A DNA stretch of 64,000 nucleotides from Salinivibrio sp. ES.052 (GTDB lineage Bacteria; Pseudomonadota; Gammaproteobacteria; Enterobacterales; Vibrionaceae). The stretch is from assembly GCF_900141775.1 (NCBI RefSeq), contig NZ_FSRI01000003.1, forward strand, positions 310,001 to 374,000, written 5' to 3'. Both the position numbers and the translations under genes were made by a program. Below the pieces are notes generated by a model. The model was given only the letters and a program-made list of their open reading frames with translations. It was not told the origin of the DNA and made no database searches. Shown piece after piece: positions 52,644 to 61,510 of the stretch. Each line of letters starts with the position of its first letter. Positions within the stretch are counted from its first letter, which is position 1.

Positions 52644-55316
52644 TTATTGCGCATAATGTGCGAAAAAATCGTTACGCTCACATTGCATCAGTGCGGCGCG
52701 TTTATGGGGAAAGTCAAATTCTTTTTGTTTTTTCATTCCCACGCCGCGGGCGATCCTGACCACACGCCAATTTTCCGCATTGGGCTCACCCATCACATTT
52801 GGCGTGCGAGACTCGGCCAAAAAGCAGTAATGGATGACCGATTGCGCCCAGGTGTTAAAGTATTGGCGGCCTAAAAAGTCGGGATTGCCGACCAGCATAT
52901 GCATACCGCGATCGAATGCATCGACATCGTAGTAAGGCCCTAGTCTGTCTTCCGCAACCCAGTAAATTTCAAAGTAGCCAAAAGGCTGGCCATCAAACTC
53001 GCCAATCACCGGGAGCAAGTGCGCGTCATGGTGCGCCTTTTGCAGATAGTGTCGGTGAAAGTCGAGCGAGCCTTCTAACTCCCAAATCGGGGCAATATCC
53101 GGATGGTTGTGCCATGCGTGGAAGCAAGCGAGATCGCGTTCTGTCTCTGCCGAACGTAGCGTCAGTGTGCGCCCTAGGTGATAAAAGTAGCGACGATAAA
53201 ACACGCCTTGCGGCTTTTCAGGCCGCGTTGGGTAGGTTAAGCCGTTCTCTGCCGTTTGGGATGCCTCACTCGTTGGAGGCTGAGCTTGGTGCCAAATTGG
53301 GCAGTGCTGTTTAAACTGCGAACGTGTCAGTGGTGTGCCTGGCGCGACCACCGCTTGCAGTGCGTGAGGATAATCACTGGCATGCAGTGTTTGGCATTGA
53401 TGTTGATAAAAGACGTGCTCAACGGCCGACCACCAGAGGGATTCGTCGCGACAATAGCGCGTCGTTAGCGTCGACGTCGCGGTGCTATCGTCCGGTGTGT
53501 TCAGCACGAAGGTCGCTTTGGCCTGACCATGCTCCATCACATCGATTAAGTGATAAGACGCGTTGAGCGAGTGACTGCGAAGCCCCACGGTGCGATGAAG
53601 ATTAACCGGTTTAAATACCCACGAACAGAGAGCTTTGTCACCATAAAATGGGTTATCGATATCAGTATAAATTTGGCTTGGGTCGGCCAGTGTCGCTTCA
53701 TTGTGATCGGCGAGGAAAGTGTGAAAGTTCCGTTTCCAGTGCAGTGTCGGCGAGTCGAGAAGATAGTCATACAGACGGCTATCCACCGGGTGGCCCGTCT
53801 GCCATGTCGCGAAGGCTTGACGGCAGATCTGCCACAAACGCTGTTCGCTGGCACCGGTGGCTTCGCTGATCGCGGAAAGGGTATTGATCAGCGTATTACC
53901 AATCAGATAGTAGCTCAGATACGGATCGACCTTATCAGCCGGCACATAACAACTCGGTAATCCCTCACTGAATGCGTCAGGGAACAGCGTCGGGGCAGGA
54001 TCGGTGATCCAGATGCCCTGACAGTCTCGGTACATCATGGCACAAGGCAAACCGTGCGCGGTACGCAGCAAGATATTTTGCTGGTGGGCAAGCAATAGGA
54101 TGCCGTAATCACTGCGCGCCAAACACAGGGGATACAGAACATGAGTTAAGAAGGCGGCTAGCCAATGGTGTGCAGCGTCGGGTTGTGACCATTGATAGTA
54201 CTGTGCGGCTTGCGCGATCAAGGCGCCAATTTGGCTGCCTTGCGCATGCGGCTGATTGATACTGGCGAGTAGGTGGACATCTTGATCGGCTTGGCGGGCA
54301 AATATATTGTCGCGCAAGCTCACCAAAGGCAGTGATAAAGGCTCGCCTTGCGCGGACAAAATGGTGCACCAGACTGGCTCTTCGATAAAGGTCGTGGTGG
54401 GAGTTCGCTGCTGCAGCGTTTGTCCGGGGGCTGCGTTTAGCATTTTACTCAGTAACGTACCACGCTTGGCTTCAGTGGCGGTTAATAGCCGTACCGAGTT
54501 AGTGAGTTTGACGGGCAGCGAGACTTTTAGCATCCAGTGATGGTCGGGATGATAAATGGCGCGCGACGATGAGGTGGCCAGCCAGCCGCTACTGGTCAAG
54601 GCTAAATCAATCACGCTGTCTTTGAGTGTGTTTGCGTCATCACTGTCACGCCATGCCTGCGCTTGTAACGGATGCATGGGCAGGGGGAGCCAGCCTTGTG
54701 GTAAATTGGCCGCATGGGTCAAGCCCACGCTATCCACAAATAACGCCTGTAAGGTGTCGAGCACATCATGATTCACCCCTTCGCCTGTCCATTGCCCCGG
54801 CGCTACGGCAAACCATTCAATCGCAAATGACTGCGCAAATTCGGGTAAGTACGCCGCTTGTTGTTCAGGCGTAAGCGGCTCATTGCTTTTGGGCGCTGGA
54901 TGCATGCTATGACCACCGGTCAGAGACTGTTCCGATTCGATAAAACGCTGGGGCCAGCGCTCGGAAAACGTGTGTTGCCAATGCGTTTCTGCCCGCTGAA
55001 TATAGGCATCCGACTGGCTAACGCGCGATGCAAAGCGATCGAGGCGCTCGCCACTGACCTCAGGCACCGATACCGCGATACGGCAAACCGCATCGGCAAA
55101 GGTGGTAGGGGTGGTGTCACCTTCGTCAGAGCGCCACAGTATGGCCCCTTGATAGCGATGACGGCCGGCTGCTGAGGTGTAGGTGAGCGGTAATAATAAT
55201 TCGCCCTGCTGGCATGGGAAACAGGCGTGGTCAGGCTGACCTTTTATCACACGCGTGTGCGGGTGCTCGACAAACAACGCATTGAAAAACGCATTCAAAC
55301 TCAGGGGATGTGTCAT
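52644..55316 (-). CDS. iucA/iucB: IucA-IucB fusion: aerobactin synthetase plus N6-hydroxylysine acetyltransferase
   Basis: A single 890-residue protein covering two aerobactin steps. Residues about 1-565 are IucA-like NIS synthetase: GGHSMHPAPKSNEPLTPEQ (134-152), SSRAIYHPD, VKLTNSVRLLT, LLLAHQQNILLRT, MMYRDCQG and HNEATLADPSQIY. Residues about 585-890 are IucB-like; the GNAT part (about 700-890) has PQGVFYRRY, PIWELEGSLDFHRHYL, FGYFEIYWVAEDRLG, DRGMHMLVGN and KEFDFPHKRAALM. The reading frame is continuous with no stop between the parts. In E. coli these are separate genes. GGAG precedes the ATG. The frame's stop leads straight into iucD. Confidence 0.95.
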   Translation of the reverse strand: MTHPLSLNAFFNALFVEHPHTRVIKGQPDHACFPCQQGELLLPLTYTSAAGRHRYQGAILWRSDEGDTTPTTFADAVCRIAVSVPEVSGERLDRFASRVSQSDAYIQRAETHWQHTFSERWPQRFIESEQSLTGGHSMHPAPKSNEPLTPEQQAAYLPEFAQSFAIEWFAVAPGQWTGEGVNHDVLDTLQALFVDSVGLTHAANLPQGWLPLPMHPLQAQAWRDSDDANTLKDSVIDLALTSSGWLATSSSRAIYHPDHHWMLKVSLPVKLTNSVRLLTATEAKRGTLLSKMLNAAPGQTLQQRTPTTTFIEEPVWCTILSAQGEPLSLPLVSLRDNIFARQADQDVHLLASINQPHAQGSQIGALIAQAAQYYQWSQPDAAHHWLAAFLTHVLYPLCLARSDYGILLLAHQQNILLRTAHGLPCAMMYRDCQGIWITDPAPTLFPDAFSEGLPSCYVPADKVDPYLSYYLIGNTLINTLSAISEATGASEQRLWQICRQAFATWQTGHPVDSRLYDYLLDSPTLHWKRNFHTFLADHNEATLADPSQIYTDIDNPFYGDKALCSWVFKPVNLHRTVGLRSHSLNASYHLIDVMEHGQAKATFVLNTPDDSTATSTLTTRYCRDESLWWSAVEHVFYQHQCQTLHASDYPHALQAVVAPGTPLTRSQFKQHCPIWHQAQPPTSEASQTAENGLTYPTRPEKPQGVFYRRYFYHLGRTLTLRSAETERDLACFHAWHNHPDIAPIWELEGSLDFHRHYLQKAHHDAHLLPVIGEFDGQPFGYFEIYWVAEDRLGPYYDVDAFDRGMHMLVGNPDFLGRQYFNTWAQSVIHYCFLAESRTPNVMGEPNAENWRVVRIARGVGMKKQKEFDFPHKRAALMQCERNDFFAHYAQ

Positions 55317-55386
55317 GACAACTCCTTACAGACACGGGCTTACTGGGGCAATGTTGTTGTGCAAATATGGGCTAAAAAAATTGGGA

Positions 55387-55414
55387 GAAAAGGCGCCCAG
55401 CGAGGGCTGGGCGC
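55387..55414 (-). terminator. Terminator-like hairpin between iutA and iucA-iucB
   Basis: On the minus strand a perfect 8-bp stem GCGCCCAG / CTGGGCGC with a 6-nt loop is followed by CTTTTCTC. It lies in the 112-bp gap after iutA and should lower read-through into the biosynthetic genes, unless they have their own promoter here; I see no Fur box in the gap. Confidence 0.7.
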
Positions 55415-55428
55415 GACAAGGAATACAA

Positions 55429-57612
55429 TTAAAACGTGGCGCTGTAGCTCAAGCTAAAGGTGCGCCCTACGCCGGCGTAATTGAACAGGTTGCTAAGCCC
55501 ATAAGCACTGTATACTTTTTGTGCCTTTTGACTCCAAATCGTTTGATAGTCTTTATCAAACAGATTTTGGATGCCGAAATTAATTTGGCCGACTGGCAAA
55601 GTGTAGTACCCATTAAGACCGACTAGCTCGTAGCCTTTGATACGATCATTATCTTGGTCAGATAAATCACCGACATGCTGTAAGTTAAGCTCTGTTCCCC
55701 AATCGAAGTTATCGTAACCCACTGCCGCCATCGCGGTAGAAGGGCTCGCATTGTAGATACTTAGCTCATCCCAATGGCCATTATTCTTGATTTCGCTCTG
55801 CACTAAGTGGCCTTGTGCGCGGCTATACCACGTGTCAGTGAGGTAGTATTTGATTTGCCCTTCGAGGCCATAAATACGCTGTTTGTCACTATCTAAGGTG
55901 ACATCGAGATCGCTGTTGTACTTGTACGACTTGTCCGAAATTGAGTAGTACGCGGCGACTTGCGCGTTGTAGTCTTGTTGCTGGGTTCGCCAGCCTAGCT
56001 CAAAGGAGTTGGTTTTTACGCCGTCCAATTCTGTGTTTTGAACACTCACGCTATTGGTGAGGGCGCCGCCTGCATATGTGCCTTTGCCGTAGAATTTTCC
56101 TGGGTCCGGCATATTAAAGCCTTGACTAAAGTTGGCCCAAACTTGTTGGTTATCGGTTAGGTCGTACTTGAGCCCCGCATTTGCGAGCCAAATATCTTTA
56201 TCCGTCGTACCACCGGGGATGGTATCCGCGCTGTTTAATTTTCCAACGAGTATTTTGGCTTGCTCTGCAAAACCGATAAAGTTATCGCCTTCATACTGAG
56301 TGTACTGATAGCGCAATCCGGCAAAGGCATTCAGTTTGTCGTTAATGGCCCAATCCAGCTGAGAAAATACGCCTACGTTTTGAGTCGTAAAATCTGGATA
56401 GCGGCCTACGTCACCGAGGTGCTTAAACTTAAGCCCATTGCTGGTTAGACTTGTGCCTTGATCATAGAGGCGCTGGAATGCATCGAACTTCTCTTGGCTG
56501 AAATCGATTCCATAATTCACCGTTATGTTATCAATACTTTTCTCAAGTAACACTTTTGCACCGATCACTTGGTTGCTTTGCTCTGAAGCCCCAAGATATT
56601 GCATTTTTAGTGCACGGACGGGAAACGGAAAGAACCCAAATGTTTCTTTGCGATAATAAGCTTGGGCCAGTAAGGAATGGCTAAAGACGTTAGCATTACT
56701 GTATTGAGCGTTGAGCATCATGCGTTCAGTAAAGGGTTGCTCATCCAATTCCAGTCCATCGGAGCGTTTAATCAGCGAATCATCTTTAAGACCCGCAAAC
56801 ATAGGCCCATAATCAATCCCATAATCCGTATCTTGCTGACTGTCATAGTATTGAGCAGTGAGGGAAAGGTGCTGTTCGTCATCAGGGCGGTAATCGAGGC
56901 TACCCATCACATCGATGCTGTCATTGAATTGGGTATCGGTTTGGGTCACATCGGGCAGGATAGGATCGCCATTGCCGTCGTAGGCCGCGCCTTTGCCTTC
57001 ATACGCTACGGATAAGCGCCCTTGCAAGGTATCACTGCCGCCGGATACCGCGACCGCAGCGTTTTTGGTCAGGTCGTCGCTGTTGTTAAACCCAGTGGTG
57101 ACACCGGTATGTAGCTCTAACTGCGCATCGCCAGCCTCACCACGTTTGGTGATGATATTGATAATACCGCCGGTTGCGCCGGCACCATAAATCGAGGTTG
57201 CGCCCGATAGTACCTCAACACGTGCGACATTAAAGGGGTCGATACTATCCAGTTGGCGGCTGATGGTGCGTGCAGCATTCAATGCGACGCCATCAATCAT
57301 GATTTGCGCGCTGCGGCCACGTAAATTCTGTGAGGCATTGGTACGTGCGTTGGTGCTGCCAAAGTCAAAGCTTGGGATCAGCTTTCCTAGCGCGCCTTTT
57401 AATGATTCACCGCCTTGAATTTCACGGGTTAATTCTTCATTGGTGATCACCCAGTTGGTGCTGGCGGAATCGGCGATGGTGGTCTGAATTTTACTGCCAG
57501 TCACGATGATGGTTTCGGTATTGGCCGCAGAAGGGGCGGCTTGGGCAAGGTGTGCGCCAATCACTAACGCCAGTGGTGTCAGTGAGAGGCCAACTGCTTT
57601 TTTAGTGTTCAT
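55429..57612 (-). CDS. iutA: TonB-dependent ferric aerobactin receptor IutA
   Basis: Outer-membrane receptor of 727 residues with a signal peptide (about 1-25, LSLTPLALVIGAHLAQA) and a TonB-box-like ETIIVTGS. Plug domain: NWVITNEELTREIQGGESLKGALGKLIPSFDF, NLRGRSAQIMIDGVALNAARTISRQLDSIDPFNVARVEVLSGATSIYGAGATGGIINIITKRG, closely matching IutA. The barrel ends with FSLSYSATF and C-terminal Phe. AAGGATAATT precedes the ATG. Transcribed away from iucC from a Fur-box region, with the fused iucA-iucB downstream. Confidence 0.94.
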   Translation of the reverse strand: MNTKKAVGLSLTPLALVIGAHLAQAAPSAANTETIIVTGSKIQTTIADSASTNWVITNEELTREIQGGESLKGALGKLIPSFDFGSTNARTNASQNLRGRSAQIMIDGVALNAARTISRQLDSIDPFNVARVEVLSGATSIYGAGATGGIINIITKRGEAGDAQLELHTGVTTGFNNSDDLTKNAAVAVSGGSDTLQGRLSVAYEGKGAAYDGNGDPILPDVTQTDTQFNDSIDVMGSLDYRPDDEQHLSLTAQYYDSQQDTDYGIDYGPMFAGLKDDSLIKRSDGLELDEQPFTERMMLNAQYSNANVFSHSLLAQAYYRKETFGFFPFPVRALKMQYLGASEQSNQVIGAKVLLEKSIDNITVNYGIDFSQEKFDAFQRLYDQGTSLTSNGLKFKHLGDVGRYPDFTTQNVGVFSQLDWAINDKLNAFAGLRYQYTQYEGDNFIGFAEQAKILVGKLNSADTIPGGTTDKDIWLANAGLKYDLTDNQQVWANFSQGFNMPDPGKFYGKGTYAGGALTNSVSVQNTELDGVKTNSFELGWRTQQQDYNAQVAAYYSISDKSYKYNSDLDVTLDSDKQRIYGLEGQIKYYLTDTWYSRAQGHLVQSEIKNNGHWDELSIYNASPSTAMAAVGYDNFDWGTELNLQHVGDLSDQDNDRIKGYELVGLNGYYTLPVGQINFGIQNLFDKDYQTIWSQKAQKVYSAYGLSNLFNYAGVGRTFSLSYSATF

Positions 57613-57702
57613 AATTATCCTTATTCGTCACAACGCTGCAGGGGTGATGAGGCTGCGTCCCTGCAGTACTACTGAATCACTACCTTTGCTTCAATATCAA
57701 AT

Positions 57703-57721
57703 GATAATGGATATCATTATG
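57703..57721. promoter_or_regulatory. Strong Fur box in the iutA/iucC divergent promoter
   Basis: GATAATGGATATCATTATG matches the 19-bp Fur consensus GATAATGATAATCATTATC at 15 of 19 positions by eye, is palindromic, and continues into a second overlapping A/T-rich half (57713-57731). It lies 91 bp upstream of the iutA start and 96 bp upstream of iucC, so one site can shut both directions in iron-replete cells. Confidence 0.85.
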
Positions 57722-57816
57722 ATTATTGATCTTTACTCGTGATGTCAATACATTGATAACCGAATTGCCACATTTCACCTAAATTGGTGAAAATTAACGC
57801 ATAAAGGACGTAACAA

Positions 57817-59535
57817 ATGCAGGGGAATTATTGGCAAGCTGCCAATCAGAAGTTGATCGCAAAAGCGATCAGTGAGCTTCACTTTGAAAATGCGATTACC
57901 GTTTCGCACTTGGAAGGGCGACAGTTTAGGTTGAGGCTACCTGATGCCGAGTGGCTATTCTCTGGCACCATGAGTCTTTGGGGCATGGTGATGGTAGAGA
58001 GTGGTAGTGTGTCACGTGGGGACAATCGTCAGCCCGAGCTTATTTCGCTGGTGATGGATTTACAAGCCGTTATTGAGATGGTGCCGCTTCACCTCGGTGG
58101 CTTTATCGAAGAGTTGCAAGAAACGCTCGCCGAGGAACAGCAGCACCTGGCGATGCTAAATGCAATGCCAGCAGAACAACTGGTGGTGCTATCAGAAATC
58201 GACCGTCAGCCCTATTTGGATGCTCATCCTAAGTTTCTTGCCAATAAGGGCCGGTTAGGCTGGGGGCAGCAAGAGCGCCAGCAGTATGCGCCTGAATACG
58301 GTAACGCTTTTGCCTTGCATTACATCGCAGTACATCGAGAATGTGCGCAACATGGCTTTCGTCACGGGCTGGAGCAGGTGGCGTTGCTTACAGATACACT
58401 ATCGCTGGCCTCTTACGATGCGCTCATGACACGGTTACCGGCGGATAAGCATGATGATTATCTCATTATGGCGGTGCATCCATGGCAGATGCAGCGCTAT
58501 ATTTACAGCCAATATGCATCATTACTCGCCTCAGGTGACATGATTGACCTTGGCACGAGTACGGAACAGTGGCGTCCACAGCAGTCCATTCGTACGTTGA
58601 GTCGGGCTGATGGACAAGGCAAATACGACGTCAAAACCGCCCTGACCATTCTCAATACCTCCTGCTATCGCGGTGTACCGGGGAGTTTTATTGCGCATGG
58701 CCCAGTGCTCTCAAACTGGCTGTCAGCCTGTGTGAGCCAGGATGCATTATTGTCGCGTCTTGGTATGCATGTGCAGCAGGAAGTGGCGGGAGTGTACTGC
58801 CCGCAGCCTTATCAGGCGCAAATAGACAGCTGTTACAAATATCACGAAATGTTGGGATGCGTCTGGCGTGAACGTGCGGAAAGCCTGTTGCCGTCTCATC
58901 AGCGACCCATGAGTATGGCGACCTTGATGCAAGCGGGTGGCGATGGGGTCAGCTGTGTCGAAGCGCTGATTACACGCACCGCGTTAACGCCTAACGAATG
59001 GTTACAGCGGTTGTTTGATCATGTCGTTGTCCCCCTCTATCACTTACTATGCCAATACGGGATTGGGTTGGTTGCGCATGGGCAAAACATTACCGTGGTG
59101 CTTGAAGACGATATCCCAGTGGGCTGCATGATCAAAGATTTTCATGGTGACTTACGCTTTGTCGATCAACCGTTTCCAGAGTTGGATAGTTTGGATAAAA
59201 GCGTGCGAGCGGCGATCAAACACTTACCGCCACACTATCTGGTTCATGATTTATATACGGGACACTTTGTGACGACACTGCGTTTTATTTCGCCATGGTT
59301 TGTGTCACTTGGGGTGGGTGAGGTTGAATTCTATCGTCAGTTAGGTGATACCCTTCACGCATATCAACAGGCACATACACAGTTGAGTGAACGGTTTAGT
59401 TTGTTTGATGTGTTGAGTGAGACGAAAGAGAAGATTTGTATCAATCGGGTCAGATTTAACATTGGCTACGATGATAGTAATGAACGACCGTTGCCTATGT
59501 TTGGTGAGCCTATCGCTAACCCTCTCGGCATGTAA
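57817..59535 (+). CDS. iucC: Aerobactin synthase IucC
   Basis: NIS synthetase of 572 residues that joins the second N6-acetyl-N6-hydroxylysine to the citrate intermediate. Matches IucC: WQAANQKLIAKAISELHFENA, HPKFLANKGRLGWGQQERQQYAPEYGNAFALH, AVHPWQMQRYI, QQSIRTLSRADGQGKYDVKTALTILNTSCYRGVPG, LLCQYGIGLVAHGQNITVVLEDD, KDFHGDLRFVDQ and HDLYTGHFVTTLRFISP. AAAGGA lies about 8 nt before the ATG. It is divergent from iutA, unlike the single iucABCD-iutA string of E. coli, and has its own terminator. Confidence 0.95.
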   Translation: MQGNYWQAANQKLIAKAISELHFENAITVSHLEGRQFRLRLPDAEWLFSGTMSLWGMVMVESGSVSRGDNRQPELISLVMDLQAVIEMVPLHLGGFIEELQETLAEEQQHLAMLNAMPAEQLVVLSEIDRQPYLDAHPKFLANKGRLGWGQQERQQYAPEYGNAFALHYIAVHRECAQHGFRHGLEQVALLTDTLSLASYDALMTRLPADKHDDYLIMAVHPWQMQRYIYSQYASLLASGDMIDLGTSTEQWRPQQSIRTLSRADGQGKYDVKTALTILNTSCYRGVPGSFIAHGPVLSNWLSACVSQDALLSRLGMHVQQEVAGVYCPQPYQAQIDSCYKYHEMLGCVWRERAESLLPSHQRPMSMATLMQAGGDGVSCVEALITRTALTPNEWLQRLFDHVVVPLYHLLCQYGIGLVAHGQNITVVLEDDIPVGCMIKDFHGDLRFVDQPFPELDSLDKSVRAAIKHLPPHYLVHDLYTGHFVTTLRFISPWFVSLGVGEVEFYRQLGDTLHAYQQAHTQLSERFSLFDVLSETKEKICINRVRFNIGYDDSNERPLPMFGEPIANPLGM

Positions 59536-59536
59536 A

Positions 59537-59558
59537 AAACCCGCCGTTTGGCGGGTTT
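59537..59558. terminator. Intrinsic terminator shared by iucC and the next gene
   Basis: Nine-bp stem AAACCCGCC / GGCGGGTTT with a 4-nt loop just after the iucC stop; A and T ends on both sides make it usable for both converging genes. Confidence 0.85.
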
Positions 59559-59582
59559 CATTGAGCCAGTAAAGCAAAGGGG

Positions 59583-59888
59583 TTATTTTCCGCTCTTGCT
59601 TTGCTTGGTCAACTCTTTAATGGTTCGGCTAATTTCACGGCGCTGTTTTGAAATTTCCGCGTTTTTGATGATGTGATCATCAACACGATCTTCGTAATCG
59701 CCTTTCATATTCTTGATGATTTCAACGATTTCTTCGTAAGACATCTCAGGCTGGATGTAGTCGAGCAAGTTTTCTAACAGAACCACCCGCTTTTGGTTAT
59801 CGCGGATTTTCTTGTCATTGTCCTGGATTTCTCGTTTTAGCTTGTTCTTTTGTCGTGAGTGCTTAACGATCTCATATACGCTGGTCAT
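59583..59888 (-). CDS. Small coiled-coil hypothetical protein, 101 residues
   Basis: A charged 101-residue protein, [45 protein letters not shown]..., with an N-terminal coiled coil (about 12-45), a middle [24 protein letters not shown] and a basic C-terminal helix. No cysteine or membrane segment. AAGG lies 8 nt before the ATG. Similar small proteins occur in Vibrionaceae as hypothetical; I cannot assign a role. It converges with iucC on a shared terminator. Confidence 0.75.
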   Translation of the reverse strand: MTSVYEIVKHSRQKNKLKREIQDNDKKIRDNQKRVVLLENLLDYIQPEMSYEEIVEIIKNMKGDYEDRVDDHIIKNAEISKQRREISRTIKELTKQSKSGK

Positions 59889-60114
59889 AGTAGTCGCCTT
59901 CTATTTTTTGAAGTATGAAAAAATTAAACCACAAGCGCCGCGGCAAACCCAGTCTTTTTGCGCTTGTAGTGGGGAGTTTTTGGTCAATTGAGTTATCGAG
60001 GAAGTAATAGGATAATCAGTATGAATGTTAGTGTTGAGACACCAAGAGACGTGTGTCTTTTCTACCATTCCACACCTCATTGATACTACTGTTTGATGGA
60101 AGTAAAGATATCAG

Positions 60115-60153
60115 GCTGGTATTGACAATGTTATGACACATGTCAATACCAGC
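60115..60153. repeat. 13-bp perfect inverted repeat downstream of cheV
   Basis: GCTGGTATTGACA at 60115-60127 and its exact reverse complement TGTCAATACCAGC at 60141-60153, separated by 13 nt (ATGTTATGACACA). Very stable hairpin in RNA from either strand but with no U-run, 17 bp after the cheV stop on the minus strand. It may be a transcription stop aid, an mRNA-stabilising end or a protein-binding palindrome. Confidence 0.6.
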
Positions 60154-60169
60154 TACAGCCAGACTCACC

Positions 60170-61099
60170 TTAATAATCGGTTGGGCTGCCTTCTAACTTC
60201 ACGGATGAGCCAGAGGTTTTCATCATCGCACCGCGCAGCATCGCCTGCACGAGTTCCGTTGCATCGAACTTCGTTAGCGCTTCGTGTGCACCGACTTGTT
60301 TCGCTCTATCGACGCTGATGTCACTGGATAAAGAGGTATGCAAGATCAGATACGCTTCTGCGAGTTTATCGTCACCACGAATTTCAAATGCAAGCTCATA
60401 GCCATCAATACCTGGCATTTCAATATCGCTGACCACAATATCAAACGGCTTACCCGTAGACGCAGCATTTTTCATCATCTTCAATGCTTCCAGTCCGTTG
60501 TTGGTTACAAAGTAGGGAATATTGATACTGTCTAGGGCTTCTGATAGCTGTCTTCTGGCTGTCAAAGAATCATCCACCAGAAGGATATTCATCGGCTTCA
60601 GCTTCTCTCGGTCTACGTCTGCCAAGATAGGATGGAGCTTATCGGGGTCTGATGGGAAAATGTGTTCCATAATGTATTCTACATCGAGCAGCTGTACCAG
60701 CTTATCATCAATGTGCATTACCCCCGTTAAAAACGCACGCGTTCCTAAGGTCTCAGGTGGTTCAGAAATAGAGCGCCAATCACATTCACTAATTTTATCA
60801 ATGCCACGCACTAAAAAACCCATTACGCGGCGTTGGCAGTCAGTGACGATGATATAGCAAGACTCCCATTCGGACTTTGCTATCGGCTTATAGCCAATCG
60901 CTTTTGCCATATCAATGACAGGAGTGGCGATGCCACGGAAGCTAGTGGTCCCGATCACCGTTGGGTGAGATCCCGGCAAATCCGTGAGCGGCTGAAAAGG
61001 GATGATCTCCCGCACTTTTAATGTCCCAATGGCAAAAGATTGGGTGGCAGTGAGGCGGAACATCAACATGCCTTGTGCTTGATTAGCTTTGCTCTTCAT
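60170..61099 (-). CDS. cheV: Chemotaxis coupling protein CheV (CheW-REC)
   Basis: Cytoplasmic adaptor of 309 residues. CheW-like domain (about 8-150: LMFRLTATQSFAIGTLKVREII, LPGSHPTVIGTTSFRGIATPVIDMAKAIG) and a receiver domain (about 170-295) with phospho-acceptor Asp225 in VVSDIEMPG, ILLVDDS at the acid pocket, LHTSLSS and Lys277. It links receptors to CheA and may act as a phosphate sink or adaptation element. GAGTG lies upstream. It is divergent from a second cheV; the two differ widely in sequence, so they probably serve different receptors. Confidence 0.93.
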   Translation of the reverse strand: MKSKANQAQGMLMFRLTATQSFAIGTLKVREIIPFQPLTDLPGSHPTVIGTTSFRGIATPVIDMAKAIGYKPIAKSEWESCYIIVTDCQRRVMGFLVRGIDKISECDWRSISEPPETLGTRAFLTGVMHIDDKLVQLLDVEYIMEHIFPSDPDKLHPILADVDREKLKPMNILLVDDSLTARRQLSEALDSINIPYFVTNNGLEALKMMKNAASTGKPFDIVVSDIEMPGIDGYELAFEIRGDDKLAEAYLILHTSLSSDISVDRAKQVGAHEALTKFDATELVQAMLRGAMMKTSGSSVKLEGSPTDY

Positions 61100-61510
61100 G
61101 GCATCACTCTGCGTGTTATCGTCAATCGTTTAGTAATGGTAACAGCCTTATCTTTGATCACCTATCCTTACACTAGGATAGGGGCTGATTAGCAAAAAGA
61201 TAAATCTTTTCTGCGCAATTGTCTCATATTTGATACTTATTGACAGTCTCATTTAAACGAGGGATGCGCCACGCTTTGGGTGATGCTCTTTTGGTAATAT
61301 TGATGAGTGAATAGGTCAGATTGGCCAAGCATTTAGACGCCAACCTTGGTAAAGAGGTTGCCTGTGGCTGTATCTTACCTAAAATAGAGAGAGGCTTTTT
61401 TGTCACCGTGCCCTTAGCGCAACAGAAAAGTAGTGAATAGAGGCACGTGAGTAAGCCAATACGTGTCCGGGTAAATGCGAACGAGCAGTAACACGACGGT
61501 TGAGTGAGCT
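61100..61510. promoter_or_regulatory. Divergent region between two cheV genes
   Basis: A 411-bp stretch that must hold promoters for both cheV genes. A 60-codon minus-strand frame at 61224-61406 shows no ribosome site or recognisable protein and is not called. No obvious sigma-28 or sigma-54 site was identified by eye. Confidence 0.3.

Noticed and set aside
60036-60065. Orphan terminator suggesting a small RNA in the spacer after the coiled hypothetical gene
   Set aside because: Stem AGACAC/GTGTCT is only 6 bp with a 10-nt loop and TTTTC tail, and no promoter could be tied to it.
61224-61406. 60-codon minus-strand frame between the cheV genes
   Set aside because: No ribosome site, no family and low-complexity composition; more likely chance.
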